A DNA stretch of 64,000 nt, taken from contig JBGTIS010000054.1 of the NCBI GenBank assembly GCA_041745535.1, positions 22,995-86,994 of the forward strand, in the 5' to 3' direction. Below are positions 28,009 to 37,199 of this stretch, piece after piece. Position 1 is the first letter of the stretch. The number at the start of each line of letters is the position of its first letter. The DNA is from JBGTIS01 sp041745535. Its GTDB lineage: Bacteria > Bacteroidota > Bacteroidia > Cytophagales > Cyclobacteriaceae. Below the pieces are notes generated by a model. That model was not told the DNA's origin and did not search any database. It was given only the letters and a program-made list of their open reading frames with translations. The translations under genes were made by a program, and so were the position numbers.

Positions 28009-30294
28009 ATGCTGGCCAGGTGTAAGAATTTTTTCGTTTTCCTATTTCTTCTGGAAAGCTTTGTGGCCTTTTCTCAAAGTATCGATACCGTGTCTGTTAT
28101 TATCCGCGGCAAGGTAGATGAACTTAATGGATTGGCCAGAAAATACGAGGAAAGCTCTTCTGATTCAATGCTTTTGCTGAGCAAACAAGCGCTCAGAATA
28201 TCTTATCAGTCACAGTACGACCAGGGTATTGCCGATGCCTATATGAATATGGCCAACTATTTTGTTGATAACCACCATAGCAATTGGGATAGTACTACTT
28301 TTTATTTTCAGAAGGTACTGGATATACATTTTGCCAATCAGGATTCATTAAGAATAGGAAAAGCCTTTTACGACCTGAGCCAAACCTATTACATCAACGA
28401 CAATTACCCGCTGGCACTGAATTATGCTACACGGGCTAGAGAGACATTCGAAAAGCAAACAAAAGGAGCCACCCAGCGCAACCTGGAATATCTGGCGAAC
28501 ACCCTATCGCTGATATGCGAGATCAATAACTACATGAGCAACAATGAAATCGCTACCCGCAATTGTATTGAAGCGTTAAAATTGTTCAACGAACTTTCTA
28601 TGGAAAGGCAAAAAGCCCCCTTACTAAAAACCATGGGGAGTGTGCATTATGACCTTAAAGATTATGAAAAGGCGCAGGAATACCTGCAACGATCGGTGCT
28701 GGTTTCTGAGAAGTATAACCTTCCCTATAATTTGTCGTCGGCTTATATCGGGCTTGGAGAAGTAGAACTGGCACTAACCGATTATGAAGAAGCGCTGGAA
28801 TATTTTAACAAAGCACTGGCGCTTGATACCCTGAGCAACGACTCTACCGGTACCGGGGGGGAAAGCAGTTATGCCTATTATAGTATCGGAAAAACGTATG
28901 TGTTGCAGGAAAAAAATGACGAAGCCCTGCAAATGCTTGAAAAAAGTATTATTAAAGCCAATATAAAAAGCGATCAGCTATTGCAGGCAAAAATTTTTCT
29001 GGAACTGGGAAAGGTCAATTATAATCTGACCCAATTAGATTCCACTATCAATTACCTGAATCAGAGTAAAGCGATTGCCGAGAAAATTCAGGCCAGTTCT
29101 ATTTTGCGTGAATGTTATCTGGAATTAGCCAAATACTATAATAGAATCGGCGATCTGGAAAACGCGCTGGTTAACTTCAGGCTGATTATCCTGATTGATG
29201 AAAAACTGTTCGCGGAACAAAACGCCAAACAGATTGCCGAAATTGAAACTTTATACGATGTAGAAAATCTGGATAAAGAAATACAGATTTTGAAACAGGA
29301 AAATGAAATCCAGAAACTGAACGCTAATGAGCGGCGGATAATCAATTACAGCCTGGTGGCAGGTATTATGCTGGTTACCATGCTGGTGGTAGTTTTTTAT
29401 TATCAGAGCAGAAGAAGACAGAAAATAAACAAGGAGCTTGAACAGAAAAATGAGGCCATTAACCAGCAAAAATTGCGGATTGAGTTGCAGAACAGCGAAA
29501 TTACGCAAAAAAGTAATTTGCTGGAAGAAAACAGCCGCAACATAACAGACAGTATTTTATACGCTAAAAAAATTCAGCTTTCACTGTTGCCCGACCAGCA
29601 TCGTATTAAAGATTTCTTTCCCAATTCTTTTGTTTTTTTTCGCCCCAAAGATATCGTAAGTGGCGATTTTTACTGGCTGGCTAATAATAATAATCAGGTA
29701 ATTATAGCCACTTTAGATTGTACCGGACATGGCGTACCCGGCGCTTTTATGACCGTGCTGGCTAATTCATTACTGAATCAGCTGGTACTGGAAAACAAAA
29801 TATACAGTCCGGATGTAATATTATCGTTGCTGGACAGCCGGATTAAGCAGGCTTTACACCAGCAAAATGGCGATAGCACCACCATTACCGATGGTATGGA
29901 CATTGCCGTTTGCCAGATTGATCTGGATACATTAAATATTGTATATTGTGGCGCGAAAATGCCGGTTTTCTATACCCAAAATGACGAACTCTTCCAGTTA
30001 AATCCGGATCGGTATTCTTTGGGCGGTACTGAATATGGCGAGAAAGAATTTAAAAATAAATGTATCCACCTGGAAAAAGGGGATATGTTTTATATGGCTT
30101 CCGATGGTTTCCAGGATCAGTTTGGTGGCGTAAATGACAAAAAATTTATGCGAAAAAAGTTCAGAGATCTGCTGGGAAGCATTTACGGACTTGAAACCAC
30201 CAAACAATCCAAGAAAATAGAAGAAATTTATGATACCTGGAAAGGCAATCAGGTGCAAACCGATGATGTCATGATTATTGGTATCCGCCTTTAG
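28009..30294 (+). CDS. TPR sensor with C-terminal SpoIIE/PP2C phosphatase
   Basis: A 761-residue membrane signalling protein. In order: signal peptide (about 1-22), a periplasmic array of tetratricopeptide repeats (about 55-415, for example DYEKAQEYLQRSVLVSEKY and DYEEALEYFNKALALD), one transmembrane helix (about 444-463), a cytoplasmic coiled coil (about 465-510) and a SpoIIE-type PP2C serine/threonine phosphatase (about 515-761). The phosphatase shows FRPKDIVSGDFYW, ATLDCTGHGVPGAFMT and MASDGFQDQFGG with the metal-binding Asp residues. It probably reads an envelope signal and dephosphorylates an anti-sigma-antagonist-like partner, but no such partner gene is adjacent. It converges on the dioxygenase gene with a 2-bp gap. 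Confidence 0.88.
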   Translation: MLARCKNFFVFLFLLESFVAFSQSIDTVSVIIRGKVDELNGLARKYEESSSDSMLLLSKQALRISYQSQYDQGIADAYMNMANYFVDNHHSNWDSTTFYFQKVLDIHFANQDSLRIGKAFYDLSQTYYINDNYPLALNYATRARETFEKQTKGATQRNLEYLANTLSLICEINNYMSNNEIATRNCIEALKLFNELSMERQKAPLLKTMGSVHYDLKDYEKAQEYLQRSVLVSEKYNLPYNLSSAYIGLGEVELALTDYEEALEYFNKALALDTLSNDSTGTGGESSYAYYSIGKTYVLQEKNDEALQMLEKSIIKANIKSDQLLQAKIFLELGKVNYNLTQLDSTINYLNQSKAIAEKIQASSILRECYLELAKYYNRIGDLENALVNFRLIILIDEKLFAEQNAKQIAEIETLYDVENLDKEIQILKQENEIQKLNANERRIINYSLVAGIMLVTMLVVVFYYQSRRRQKINKELEQKNEAINQQKLRIELQNSEITQKSNLLEENSRNITDSILYAKKIQLSLLPDQHRIKDFFPNSFVFFRPKDIVSGDFYWLANNNNQVIIATLDCTGHGVPGAFMTVLANSLLNQLVLENKIYSPDVILSLLDSRIKQALHQQNGDSTTITDGMDIAVCQIDLDTLNIVYCGAKMPVFYTQNDELFQLNPDRYSLGGTEYGEKEFKNKCIHLEKGDMFYMASDGFQDQFGGVNDKKFMRKKFRDLLGSIYGLETTKQSKKIEEIYDTWKGNQVQTDDVMIIGIRL

Positions 30295-30296
30295 CA

Positions 30297-31241
30297 TCAA
30301 ACTTTTTTCAACTGAATAGGTGGCAGGCTGCCTTCAATTTTTGTCCGGTTTTTTTCCTGCCAGGCCGGAAGTTTTAATGCTTCGCCCAAATTAGCCTCAG
30401 CTTCGTCTACCGTGAACCCGGGATTGTTGGTGGCCACTTCGAACAAAATGCCAGCCGGTTCTCTAAAATAAATAGAATGAAAATATTGCCGGTCAATAAC
30501 TTCAGTTACCTGATACCCCAGCGCGTTTATTTTCTCTCTGATTAACTGATGGGTTGCATCATTATCGGTACTGAAAGCAACGTGATGCACAGAACCACCG
30601 CCCTGTACGGCCCGATGCCCGGTAGGATTCCAAAGCAGATCAACCATAGTGGCCGGCCTGCCAGCTTTTGCCTGAAAACGAAACCGGTTTCCTTTTTCTG
30701 CCAGCAGGGTATGTTCCAGCGTCTCGGTAAGTAAGCCGGCAGTTTTTTCGTAACTCCCTACCGCTAGTGTAACACCATAAAAGCCTTTAATCGCGTTTTC
30801 GGCTGCTACAGGCCCTTCGATCCAGCCTGAGCGATGATCGTCCGCATTGGCAACCAGTTCCAGACCAAGCCCGTCATGGTCTTCAAAGTAAAGTACCTCC
30901 TCATCAAATCTGTTTTCAGGGTCGCGAAAGGCTACATTAAGTTTGGTGAAGCGGTCAGCCCAGTAGTTCAGGGCATTTTGCGGCACCGAAAAAGCAATGG
31001 TTGATGTTTCGCCGTTACCTTTTACCCCTTTTCTGATAGCCCCGAAAGGGAAAGTGGTAAAAACAGTACCGGGCGTTCCTATTCCATCGCCGTAATACAA
31101 ATGATATACATCTGGCGCATCAAAATTGATGGTTCGTTTTACCAGCCTGAGTCCTAGTAGGTCGGTGTAAAAATCTATATTTTTCTGGGCATCACCAGCC
31201 AGTGTGGTTACGTGGTGCAAGCCGTTTATTAACTTTGTCAT
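30297..31241 (-). CDS. Ring-cleaving dioxygenase, VOC superfamily (MhqO/MhqA-like)
   Basis: A 314-residue enzyme with two tandem vicinal-oxygen-chelate domains. It opens LINGLHHVTTLAGD and continues with FYTDLLGLRLVKRTINFD; the second half has VHHVAFSTDND and REPAGILFEVATNNPG, which supply the His and Glu metal ligands. This is the pattern of the MhqO/MhqA proteins that remove quinone or catechol compounds. In Bacillus such genes are under the MarR-type repressor MhqR. Here a near-perfect two-box palindrome sits about 100 bp upstream (31336-31362), fitting similar control. No regulator gene is in the window. It is divergent from leuS. Confidence 0.85.
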   Translation of the reverse strand: MTKLINGLHHVTTLAGDAQKNIDFYTDLLGLRLVKRTINFDAPDVYHLYYGDGIGTPGTVFTTFPFGAIRKGVKGNGETSTIAFSVPQNALNYWADRFTKLNVAFRDPENRFDEEVLYFEDHDGLGLELVANADDHRSGWIEGPVAAENAIKGFYGVTLAVGSYEKTAGLLTETLEHTLLAEKGNRFRFQAKAGRPATMVDLLWNPTGHRAVQGGGSVHHVAFSTDNDATHQLIREKINALGYQVTEVIDRQYFHSIYFREPAGILFEVATNNPGFTVDEAEANLGEALKLPAWQEKNRTKIEGSLPPIQLKKV

Positions 31242-31335
31242 GGTAGTGGTGTTTATAAACTAAAAGTAATTATAAATTATTTTTACTAAAGATTTCTCTT
31301 GCCGAAATTTAATCAGGTAAAAGATTTTTATTTAC

Positions 31336-31362
31336 TTGTATATACTTTAATTGTATATACAA
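31336..31362. promoter_or_regulatory. Two-box palindromic operator upstream of the dioxygenase gene
   Basis: TTGTATATAC and GTATATACAA form a perfect 10-bp inverted repeat with a 7-bp spacer. Each half is also part of a 12-bp palindromic box: TTGTATATACTT (31336-31347, 10 of 12) and TTGTATATACAA (31351-31362, perfect), with centres 15 bp apart. Dyads like this suit a dimeric winged-helix repressor such as a MarR-type protein. The site is about 95-120 bp from the dioxygenase ATG and outside the leuS core promoter. Confidence 0.6.
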
Positions 31363-31428
31363 ATATTGTTTAATAAAGTTTCACTTTTCATATAAAAAAT
31401 TATCGCGGTCTGTTAAAATTGGTATTTA

Positions 31429-31460
31429 TTGCCGCAATTATGGTAAAAACTATACTTTTG
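31429..31460 (+). promoter_or_regulatory. leuS promoter, -33/-7 type
   Basis: TTG (31429-31431) and TACTTTTG (31453-31460) with a 21-bp spacer. The -7 box matches TAnnTTTG exactly. Transcription would start near 31466, giving a leader of about 30 nt. Confidence 0.5.
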
Positions 31461-31495
31461 CAAAGGCATTTTTCAAAATACAATTTTACAGCATA

Positions 31496-34420
31496 ATGGC
31501 ACAATACGATTACAGGTCTTTAGAGAAAAAGTGGCAACAGTATTGGGATGAACACCAAACCTACCGGGCAGAAATAAATATCGCGAAACCCAAATTTTAT
31601 GCCCTCGATATGTTTCCCTATCCTTCGGGTGCGGGCTTGCACGTAGGGCATCCGCTGGGTTATATAGCATCGGATGTGGTGGCCCGGTACAAAAAACTGA
31701 AGGGATTTAATGTATTGCATCCGATGGGCTTTGATGCCTTTGGGTTGCCTGCTGAGCAATATGCTATTCAAACCGGTCAGCACCCGGCTATCACTACGGC
31801 ACAGAACATCAGCCGGTATAAGGAGCAACTCAGAGGTTTTGGATTTTCTTTCGATTGGGATAAGGAAGTACAAACCAGTGATCCGTCTTATTATAAATGG
31901 ACACAATGGATATTTGTGCGGTTGTTCAAGAGCTGGTATAATAATGAATCTGACAAAGCGGAGCCTATCGACACACTGATCCGTATTTTTGAAGCCCACG
32001 GAAATGAAAAGGTAAATGCCGTTGCCGATGAGGATACTCCTGCTTTTACTTTAGCCGAATGGAATGCTTTTTCTGAAGTTGAAAAGCAACGCATGCTCTT
32101 GAAATACAGGCTGGCTTACCTGGCCAATACCATTGTAAACTGGTGCCCCGAACTGGGTACCGTGCTTTCTAACGATGAGGTAAAAGACGGTTTTTCAGAA
32201 AGAGGAGGCTTTCCCGTAATCAGGAAAGACATGCTGCAATGGAATTTGCGCATTACCGCGTATGCCGACCGTTTGTTGTCGGGTTTGGATACTATTGACT
32301 GGCCCGAGCCGCTGAAAGAAATGCAGCGTAACTGGATTGGCAAATCGCTGGGCGCGGAACTGGCATTTAAAACTGAAGTGCCTGAAGCATCTATTAAAGT
32401 GTTTACTACTCGAATTGATACCATTTTTGGGGTTACTTTTCTGGTGTTGGCGCCCGAACATGAGCTGGTGGAAACGCTCACAACTGCTAACCGTAAAGCA
32501 GCAGTTACCGACTATGTGGAACAAGCTAAAAATCGCTCGGAACGCGACCGGATGAGTGATGTAAAAACCATTAGTGGTGAATTTACCGGTTCCTATGCCA
32601 TTCATCCTTTTTCTGGAGATAAAATCCCGGTTTGGGTGGCCGATTATGTGCTGATTGGTTACGGAACCGGCGCCGTAATGGCGGTTCCTGCCGGCGACCA
32701 GCGCGATTATGCTTTTGCAAAACATTTTAATTTGCCAATCATTCCTATCATTGAAGGAACTGATGTTTCAGCAATGGCCGATCCTACCAAAACCGGCACT
32801 ATGATCAATTCCGGCTTTATCAATGGGATGGAGGTAAAAGATGCCACCCTTCGGGCGATTGAGGAACTGGAAAAACTGAAGATTGGCAAAGCCAAAACCA
32901 ATTTCAGAATCCGGGATGCCATTTTTGGCCGGCAGCGCTATTGGGGAGAGCCCATTCCTGCCTACTTCGATGGCGATATTCCGTATGTGCTGGACGAAAG
33001 CGAATTGCCTTTGACGTTGCCGGAAGTAGATGCCTACAAACCCACCGAAGCCGGTGAACCCCCACTGGGCAGGGCCACCAACTGGCAAACCGCGGACGGT
33101 AAACCCTATGAACTTACTACCATGCCGGGATGGGCAGGCTCCAGCTGGTATTTTTTCCGGTATATGGACCCGCACAACGAAAAGGAATTTGTGAGCAAAG
33201 AAGCGCAAGCCTACTGGAAAGATGTGGATTTGTATATCGGCGGCGCCGAACATGCCACTGGCCATTTGCTGTATTCCCGGTTCTGGACCAAATTTTTGTA
33301 CGATAGGGGATGGGTAAATGTAGACGAATATGCTAAGAAACTAATCAACCAGGGAATGATACAAGGAATATCTGAAAAAATATGCAAATTTGGCCGTCTT
33401 GGATCTACAACAAGTAAAACAAATACTATTTATTTCCAAAATGAATTAGGTATAGTTGGACCAGAGATTATTAATAATGATAAAAATTTCCATGTGTTTG
33501 TAAGTTACGATGTTGTTAATAGTATCTCCCGTTATCAAACTTCTGATCATTACGTACTGATTGATTGTGTAACAAATAACGAACTAGATATTAATAAATA
33601 TTTGGAATGGCGAGCCGACCCAGAATTTGCAGATGCAGTATTTGTAACTAAAAGTGGATATTGGCAAAATGGATCTTTTCAACAAGTAATAAATGGACCA
33701 ATAGAAGATATTTTTAAGACAAAGCCTGAAGTTGAAAAAATGTCCAAATCCAAATACAATGTGGTCAATCCTGACGATGTTATTGCACAATATGGCGCGG
33801 ATACCCTCCGGATGTACGAGATGTTTCTGGGGCCATTGGAGCAATCGAAACCCTGGAATACCAATGGCATTGACGGGGTGAATAAATTTCTTCGCAAACT
33901 CTGGCGGCTGTTTCATAACGATGACGATCAGTTTGCGGTTTCTGATGCCGAACCTACCGCGGAAGAACTGAAAATACTGCACCGCACCATTAAAAAAACC
34001 GAAGATGATATTGCCAGTCAGTCGTTTAACACCTCGGTGAGCAGTTTCATGATTTGTGTGAATGAACTAAGCAGTTTGCAGTGTAATAAACGAAAAATAC
34101 TGACCGATCTGGTAGTTATACTTTCACCCTATGCGCCGCACATTGCCGAAGAACTGTGGCAGTTGCTAGGTAATAGCGAAAGCGTAACACAGGCTTCTTT
34201 TCCTGCATTTCAGGAAAAATACCTGATAGAGCAAAGCTATGAATATCCTATTTCCATCAACGGTAAAGTGCGTGCTAAAATGAATTTCGCTTTGGATATG
34301 CCGGTAGCGAATATTGAAAGGGAAGTGCTGGCTTCGGAAAAAATTCAGAAATGGCTTGAAGGCAAAACTCCCAAAAAGGTGATTATTGTACCGAAGAAAA
34401 TCGTGAATATTGTGATCTGA
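31496..34420 (+). CDS. leuS: Leucyl-tRNA synthetase with an unusual internal block
   Basis: Class I leucyl-tRNA synthetase of 974 residues, at the long end for the family (860 in E. coli). The catalytic HIGH-type motif is HVGH (49-52), the CP1 editing domain covers about 230-430 with its threonine-rich region, and the KMSKS loop is residues 748-752, followed by the anticodon-binding and C-terminal domains. Between INQGMIQG (about 617) and KMSKS lies a segment of roughly 125 residues, about twice the E. coli leucine-specific insertion. Its DNA (about 33340-33740) is clearly more AT-rich than the flanks. The core of the segment (NNELDINKYLEWR, PEFADAVFV) still resembles Bacteroidota LeuRS, so it is a variant of the native insertion rather than a foreign gene. 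The frame is intact. Confidence 0.95.
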   Translation: MAQYDYRSLEKKWQQYWDEHQTYRAEINIAKPKFYALDMFPYPSGAGLHVGHPLGYIASDVVARYKKLKGFNVLHPMGFDAFGLPAEQYAIQTGQHPAITTAQNISRYKEQLRGFGFSFDWDKEVQTSDPSYYKWTQWIFVRLFKSWYNNESDKAEPIDTLIRIFEAHGNEKVNAVADEDTPAFTLAEWNAFSEVEKQRMLLKYRLAYLANTIVNWCPELGTVLSNDEVKDGFSERGGFPVIRKDMLQWNLRITAYADRLLSGLDTIDWPEPLKEMQRNWIGKSLGAELAFKTEVPEASIKVFTTRIDTIFGVTFLVLAPEHELVETLTTANRKAAVTDYVEQAKNRSERDRMSDVKTISGEFTGSYAIHPFSGDKIPVWVADYVLIGYGTGAVMAVPAGDQRDYAFAKHFNLPIIPIIEGTDVSAMADPTKTGTMINSGFINGMEVKDATLRAIEELEKLKIGKAKTNFRIRDAIFGRQRYWGEPIPAYFDGDIPYVLDESELPLTLPEVDAYKPTEAGEPPLGRATNWQTADGKPYELTTMPGWAGSSWYFFRYMDPHNEKEFVSKEAQAYWKDVDLYIGGAEHATGHLLYSRFWTKFLYDRGWVNVDEYAKKLINQGMIQGISEKICKFGRLGSTTSKTNTIYFQNELGIVGPEIINNDKNFHVFVSYDVVNSISRYQTSDHYVLIDCVTNNELDINKYLEWRADPEFADAVFVTKSGYWQNGSFQQVINGPIEDIFKTKPEVEKMSKSKYNVVNPDDVIAQYGADTLRMYEMFLGPLEQSKPWNTNGIDGVNKFLRKLWRLFHNDDDQFAVSDAEPTAEELKILHRTIKKTEDDIASQSFNTSVSSFMICVNELSSLQCNKRKILTDLVVILSPYAPHIAEELWQLLGNSESVTQASFPAFQEKYLIEQSYEYPISINGKVRAKMNFALDMPVANIEREVLASEKIQKWLEGKTPKKVIIVPKKIVNIVI

Positions 34421-34469
34421 CCTTTGGGCTGTCAATCGCAACCCATCCCACTATGAAGATTAGTTATTC

Positions 34470-34500
34470 GTTAATGGTTATTCGTTGGTTAACCATTAAC
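34470..34500. terminator. Inverted repeat between convergent leuS and lipoprotein gene
   Basis: A perfect 11-bp stem (gttaatggtta / taaccattaac) with a 9-nt loop, sitting between two converging genes. It has no T-run on either side. The left part also repeats GTTATTCGTT twice (about 34463-34486), a pattern often seen in dispersed intergenic repeats, so it may be a repeat as much as a terminator. Confidence 0.45.
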
Positions 34501-34512
34501 TACAAATACCTA

Positions 34513-34878
34513 TCACAGGCCATTGGCACTGGTGGCAGCGTCGCGTCGCAGGGAATCGGTTTGTGGACTGGTAAAGGGAAGGGTTTGGGTAGTATCTACC
34601 AGAGATGGGATTTTTTCGGGGAAGACGGTATGCATTTTAACTGTTTTTAATTCGCTTTCCCGCTTTTCTATGTGTACGCTTTCGATAACCCCATACCTGT
34701 TTTTCGCGGTGAGAAATTCCTTGGGCAATGAATCAGGACCGAATAAGGAAAATTTTGCTATTCGTACACTGTCATCTAAAATGAATGTACTTTGAAAGGC
34801 AGGACATATCATGGGTCTGCAGGCCTGCAGGCAGTATATCGCGATGAGGATAAATACAACAGGTAAAAACTTGTTCAT
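34513..34878 (-). CDS. Small lipoprotein of unknown function
   Basis: A 121-residue lipoprotein: hydrophobic signal followed by the lipobox LQAC (Cys 20). The mature start CRPMICPAFQSTFILDD and the following FSLFGPDSLPKEF look like a family of short Cytophagales lipoproteins that I have seen only as hypothetical. The C-terminal third is Thr/Ser/Pro-rich and probably unstructured. It converges on leuS across an inverted repeat, and a 400-bp empty region lies upstream. The role is unknown; it should be anchored to the outer or inner membrane. Confidence 0.6.
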   Translation of the reverse strand: MNKFLPVVFILIAIYCLQACRPMICPAFQSTFILDDSVRIAKFSLFGPDSLPKEFLTAKNRYGVIESVHIEKRESELKTVKMHTVFPEKIPSLVDTTQTLPFTSPQTDSLRRDAATSANGL

Positions 34879-35278
34879 CCAAAGAAATGCATCTCAGTTA
34901 TTATTGCCTATAGTTTAGCCTTGTTACTCTGTTTGTTAAAAGTAGAATAATGCCAACACATCAATAAAAATTTAATATGAGCAAATTTGAAACAATAAAA
35001 GAGTCTCTTATTATTAAATACTATCATTATGTTACACTTCTCAGATATCTATTTAAATAGTCATATTTGATCAAAATATAATTTAAAGAGCGAATTAATA
35101 TGAATATTTAATGGAAGTGCTTAATTATTTGCATAATTATGCCTGCAAACTTCAGTTAGATTTTGTCAGGGTTATTATAAGAAGCAAAAATTTTATTACT
35201 TCAATTAGTTTCTCCTCAAAATGTTACTACTAAACTGGAAGTAAAACGGAGAATTTCACAAAATATTAGGAATAATAT
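34879..35278. other. Gene-free AT-rich region
   Basis: 400 bp upstream of the lipoprotein gene and downstream of lepB, both minus. I see no gene, clear promoter or strong hairpin. The only open frame is a 27-codon stretch at 34977-35060 with no support. Confidence 0.45.
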
Positions 35279-36394
35279 TTAATTGATGAGTTTAAAAATT
35301 CGGCTCCACCTAACTTTATTCAGGAAATTTTCTTTAGGATCGAGAGAAAGCCAGATGAAAAATGCTTTTCCAACAATGTGGTCTTCAGGCACAAAACCCC
35401 AGAAACGGGAATCTTCAGAATTATGGCGGTTATCGCCCATCATAAAATAATAATTCTGCTTAAAAGTATAGCTATCGGCTTTTTGCCCATTGATAAATAA
35501 ACCGCCTTCTTTTTCCTCAACCGCCTCATTGCCTTCATAATATTGAATTACATATTTGTACTTCACAATATTATCGGCGGTCAGGTTAATGGTTTGCCCT
35601 TCGGCAGGCACTTCCAGCGGGCCATAATAATCGGCATTCCAGGGAAATACGTTCGCGTCCGGATAAATTCTGGAATTGGCTTGTCCTCGCGACATCACCT
35701 CCATCCGTACATCTTTAATGAAAGATAGGGCTTTAAGTTCATTGGCCGCTTCTTCTGTACACAAAACATAATAACCTTTTGGCGTATAATTATATTCCCA
35801 AATACCATGTGACCTAAATACCCGGTCGTTAATAACCTCATCTGTTTCAAGATAATATCGAAATTGTAATCCGGGTGGGTTTCCCATGGGCTGGTCGTTC
35901 ACAAAAACCTGGGTAGCTTCCACCTTTACCACATCGCCGGGTACACCAATACAACGTTTGATATAATTCGTTTTCAGATCGGTAGGATACTGGTGTTCTA
36001 CAGGGTAATTAAAAACCACCACGTCGCCCCGCTTTACATCAGAAATGCCAGGTAAACGGTACTGGGGCAGTTGTATCCAGTCTACATACGACGGCAGATC
36101 GGTTCCCCATATTTTTTGATGGGTGAGGGGTAGTTGCAATGGAGTTTTGGGCGTGCGTGCGCCATAATGCATTTTACTTACAAACAGAAAATCGCCTACC
36201 AGCAACGATTTTTCCATTGAAGGAGTAGGAATGGTAAATGCTTCCAGAAATAACCAGCGGATTAAGGTGGCGGCTATTACAGCAAATAAAATAGCGTCAA
36301 CCCATTCTCTGGCTTTAGATTTTGGCTGATTATCTTTTTGCTTTTGAGGCTCGGTTTCGGTTGTTCTCTTTTTTAAAAATGTAAAACTTGACAT
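35279..36394 (-). CDS. lepB: Signal peptidase I
   Basis: Type I signal peptidase (family S26), 371 residues, which removes signal peptides at the outer face of the inner membrane. A charged cytoplasmic head (1-30) is followed by one membrane helix (about 33-50) and the periplasmic catalytic part. The catalytic serine is S59 in IPTPSMEKSL and the general base is K146 in TNYIKRCIGVPGD. The C-terminal box is MMGDNRHNSEDSRFWGFV. Bacteroidota LepB proteins commonly have the enlarged beta domain seen here between 180 and 310. It is the last gene of the parA-parB-DUF5683-dapB-lepB run (68 bp after dapB). Confidence 0.93.
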   Translation of the reverse strand: MSSFTFLKKRTTETEPQKQKDNQPKSKAREWVDAILFAVIAATLIRWLFLEAFTIPTPSMEKSLLVGDFLFVSKMHYGARTPKTPLQLPLTHQKIWGTDLPSYVDWIQLPQYRLPGISDVKRGDVVVFNYPVEHQYPTDLKTNYIKRCIGVPGDVVKVEATQVFVNDQPMGNPPGLQFRYYLETDEVINDRVFRSHGIWEYNYTPKGYYVLCTEEAANELKALSFIKDVRMEVMSRGQANSRIYPDANVFPWNADYYGPLEVPAEGQTINLTADNIVKYKYVIQYYEGNEAVEEKEGGLFINGQKADSYTFKQNYYFMMGDNRHNSEDSRFWGFVPEDHIVGKAFFIWLSLDPKENFLNKVRWSRIFKLIN

Positions 36395-36462
36395 AAAGTT
36401 TTCCGGTTTTCAGATTAAATTTTTAACAGGCTTTTTTTGGCTGATATAAATGAGTGTTACCT

Positions 36463-37194
36463 TTAAAGTTTTAAAAAGTCATCCATATTTAACACGCCTT
36501 TTTTGCCCTGAATCCATTCGGCTACCAGCACCGCGCCCAGGGCGAATCCCTGGCGGCTATGTGCCGTATGCGTAATGGTAATGTCATCCACAGCTGAAGT
36601 ATAATTTACAATATGTGTACCGGGAATTTCCCCTTCCCGCACCGATTGTATCGAAAGAACCGATTTTTCATCTTTTTTATGGTTTTTTTCTTCTTCAAGC
36701 TCCCAATTTTCCAAAGCGGGAATAGCGGCCAGTATATCTTCGGCCAGGGTAATGGCTGTTCCGCTTGGAGCGTCTTTTTTATGAATATGATGCGTCTCTT
36801 TCAGGTCGGGTTTATATTCAGGATACGATTTCATCATTCCGGCAAGATAGCGATTCAGCTGGAAAAACAAATTGACGCCAATGCTGAAATTAGAGGCATA
36901 AAAAAAAGCACCGTTTTTTTGTTGGCAAAGTGCTTCCAGGGTGGGTTTCTGAGAAAGCCAGCCTGTGGTTCCTGAAATTACCGGGATATCATTTTCAAGA
37001 CAAAATCTGATGTTTCCGGGAGCAGCATCAGGTTGCGTAAATTCAATGGCCACATCAACCTGATCAGGATGGATGTTTTCAAAAGTATCATCGGTATGCT
37101 GGTCAATTTTATAGCTGATATGGTGACTTCTGCCCAGTGCTATTGCTTCAATAGTCTTGCCCATTTTACCATATCCTATGATCAGAATATTCAT
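36463..37194 (-). CDS. dapB: 4-hydroxy-tetrahydrodipicolinate reductase
   Basis: DapB, 243 residues, reduces hydroxy-tetrahydrodipicolinate with NAD(P)H in the diaminopimelate/lysine route that feeds peptidoglycan. The nucleotide-binding loop is GYGKMGKT (7-14), the substrate region has EFTQPDAA and SGTTGW, and the catalytic motif is HHIHKKDAPSGTA with the expected His and Lys. It is slightly shorter than E. coli DapB (273), as is usual in Bacteroidota. It is 5 bp behind the DUF5683 gene on the same strand, clearly part of the operon. Confidence 0.93.
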   Translation of the reverse strand: MNILIIGYGKMGKTIEAIALGRSHHISYKIDQHTDDTFENIHPDQVDVAIEFTQPDAAPGNIRFCLENDIPVISGTTGWLSQKPTLEALCQQKNGAFFYASNFSIGVNLFFQLNRYLAGMMKSYPEYKPDLKETHHIHKKDAPSGTAITLAEDILAAIPALENWELEEEKNHKKDEKSVLSIQSVREGEIPGTHIVNYTSAVDDITITHTAHSRQGFALGAVLVAEWIQGKKGVLNMDDFLKL

Positions 37195-37199
37195 GTGCT

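Noticed and set aside
33340..33740. An intein or inserted mobile element in leuS
   Set aside because: The segment lacks intein motifs, keeps the frame, and its core still resembles the Bacteroidota LeuRS insertion domain.
34977..35060. A 27-codon open frame starting MSKFETIKES
   Set aside because: It lies in very AT-rich DNA, with no recognisable family or promoter; most likely chance.
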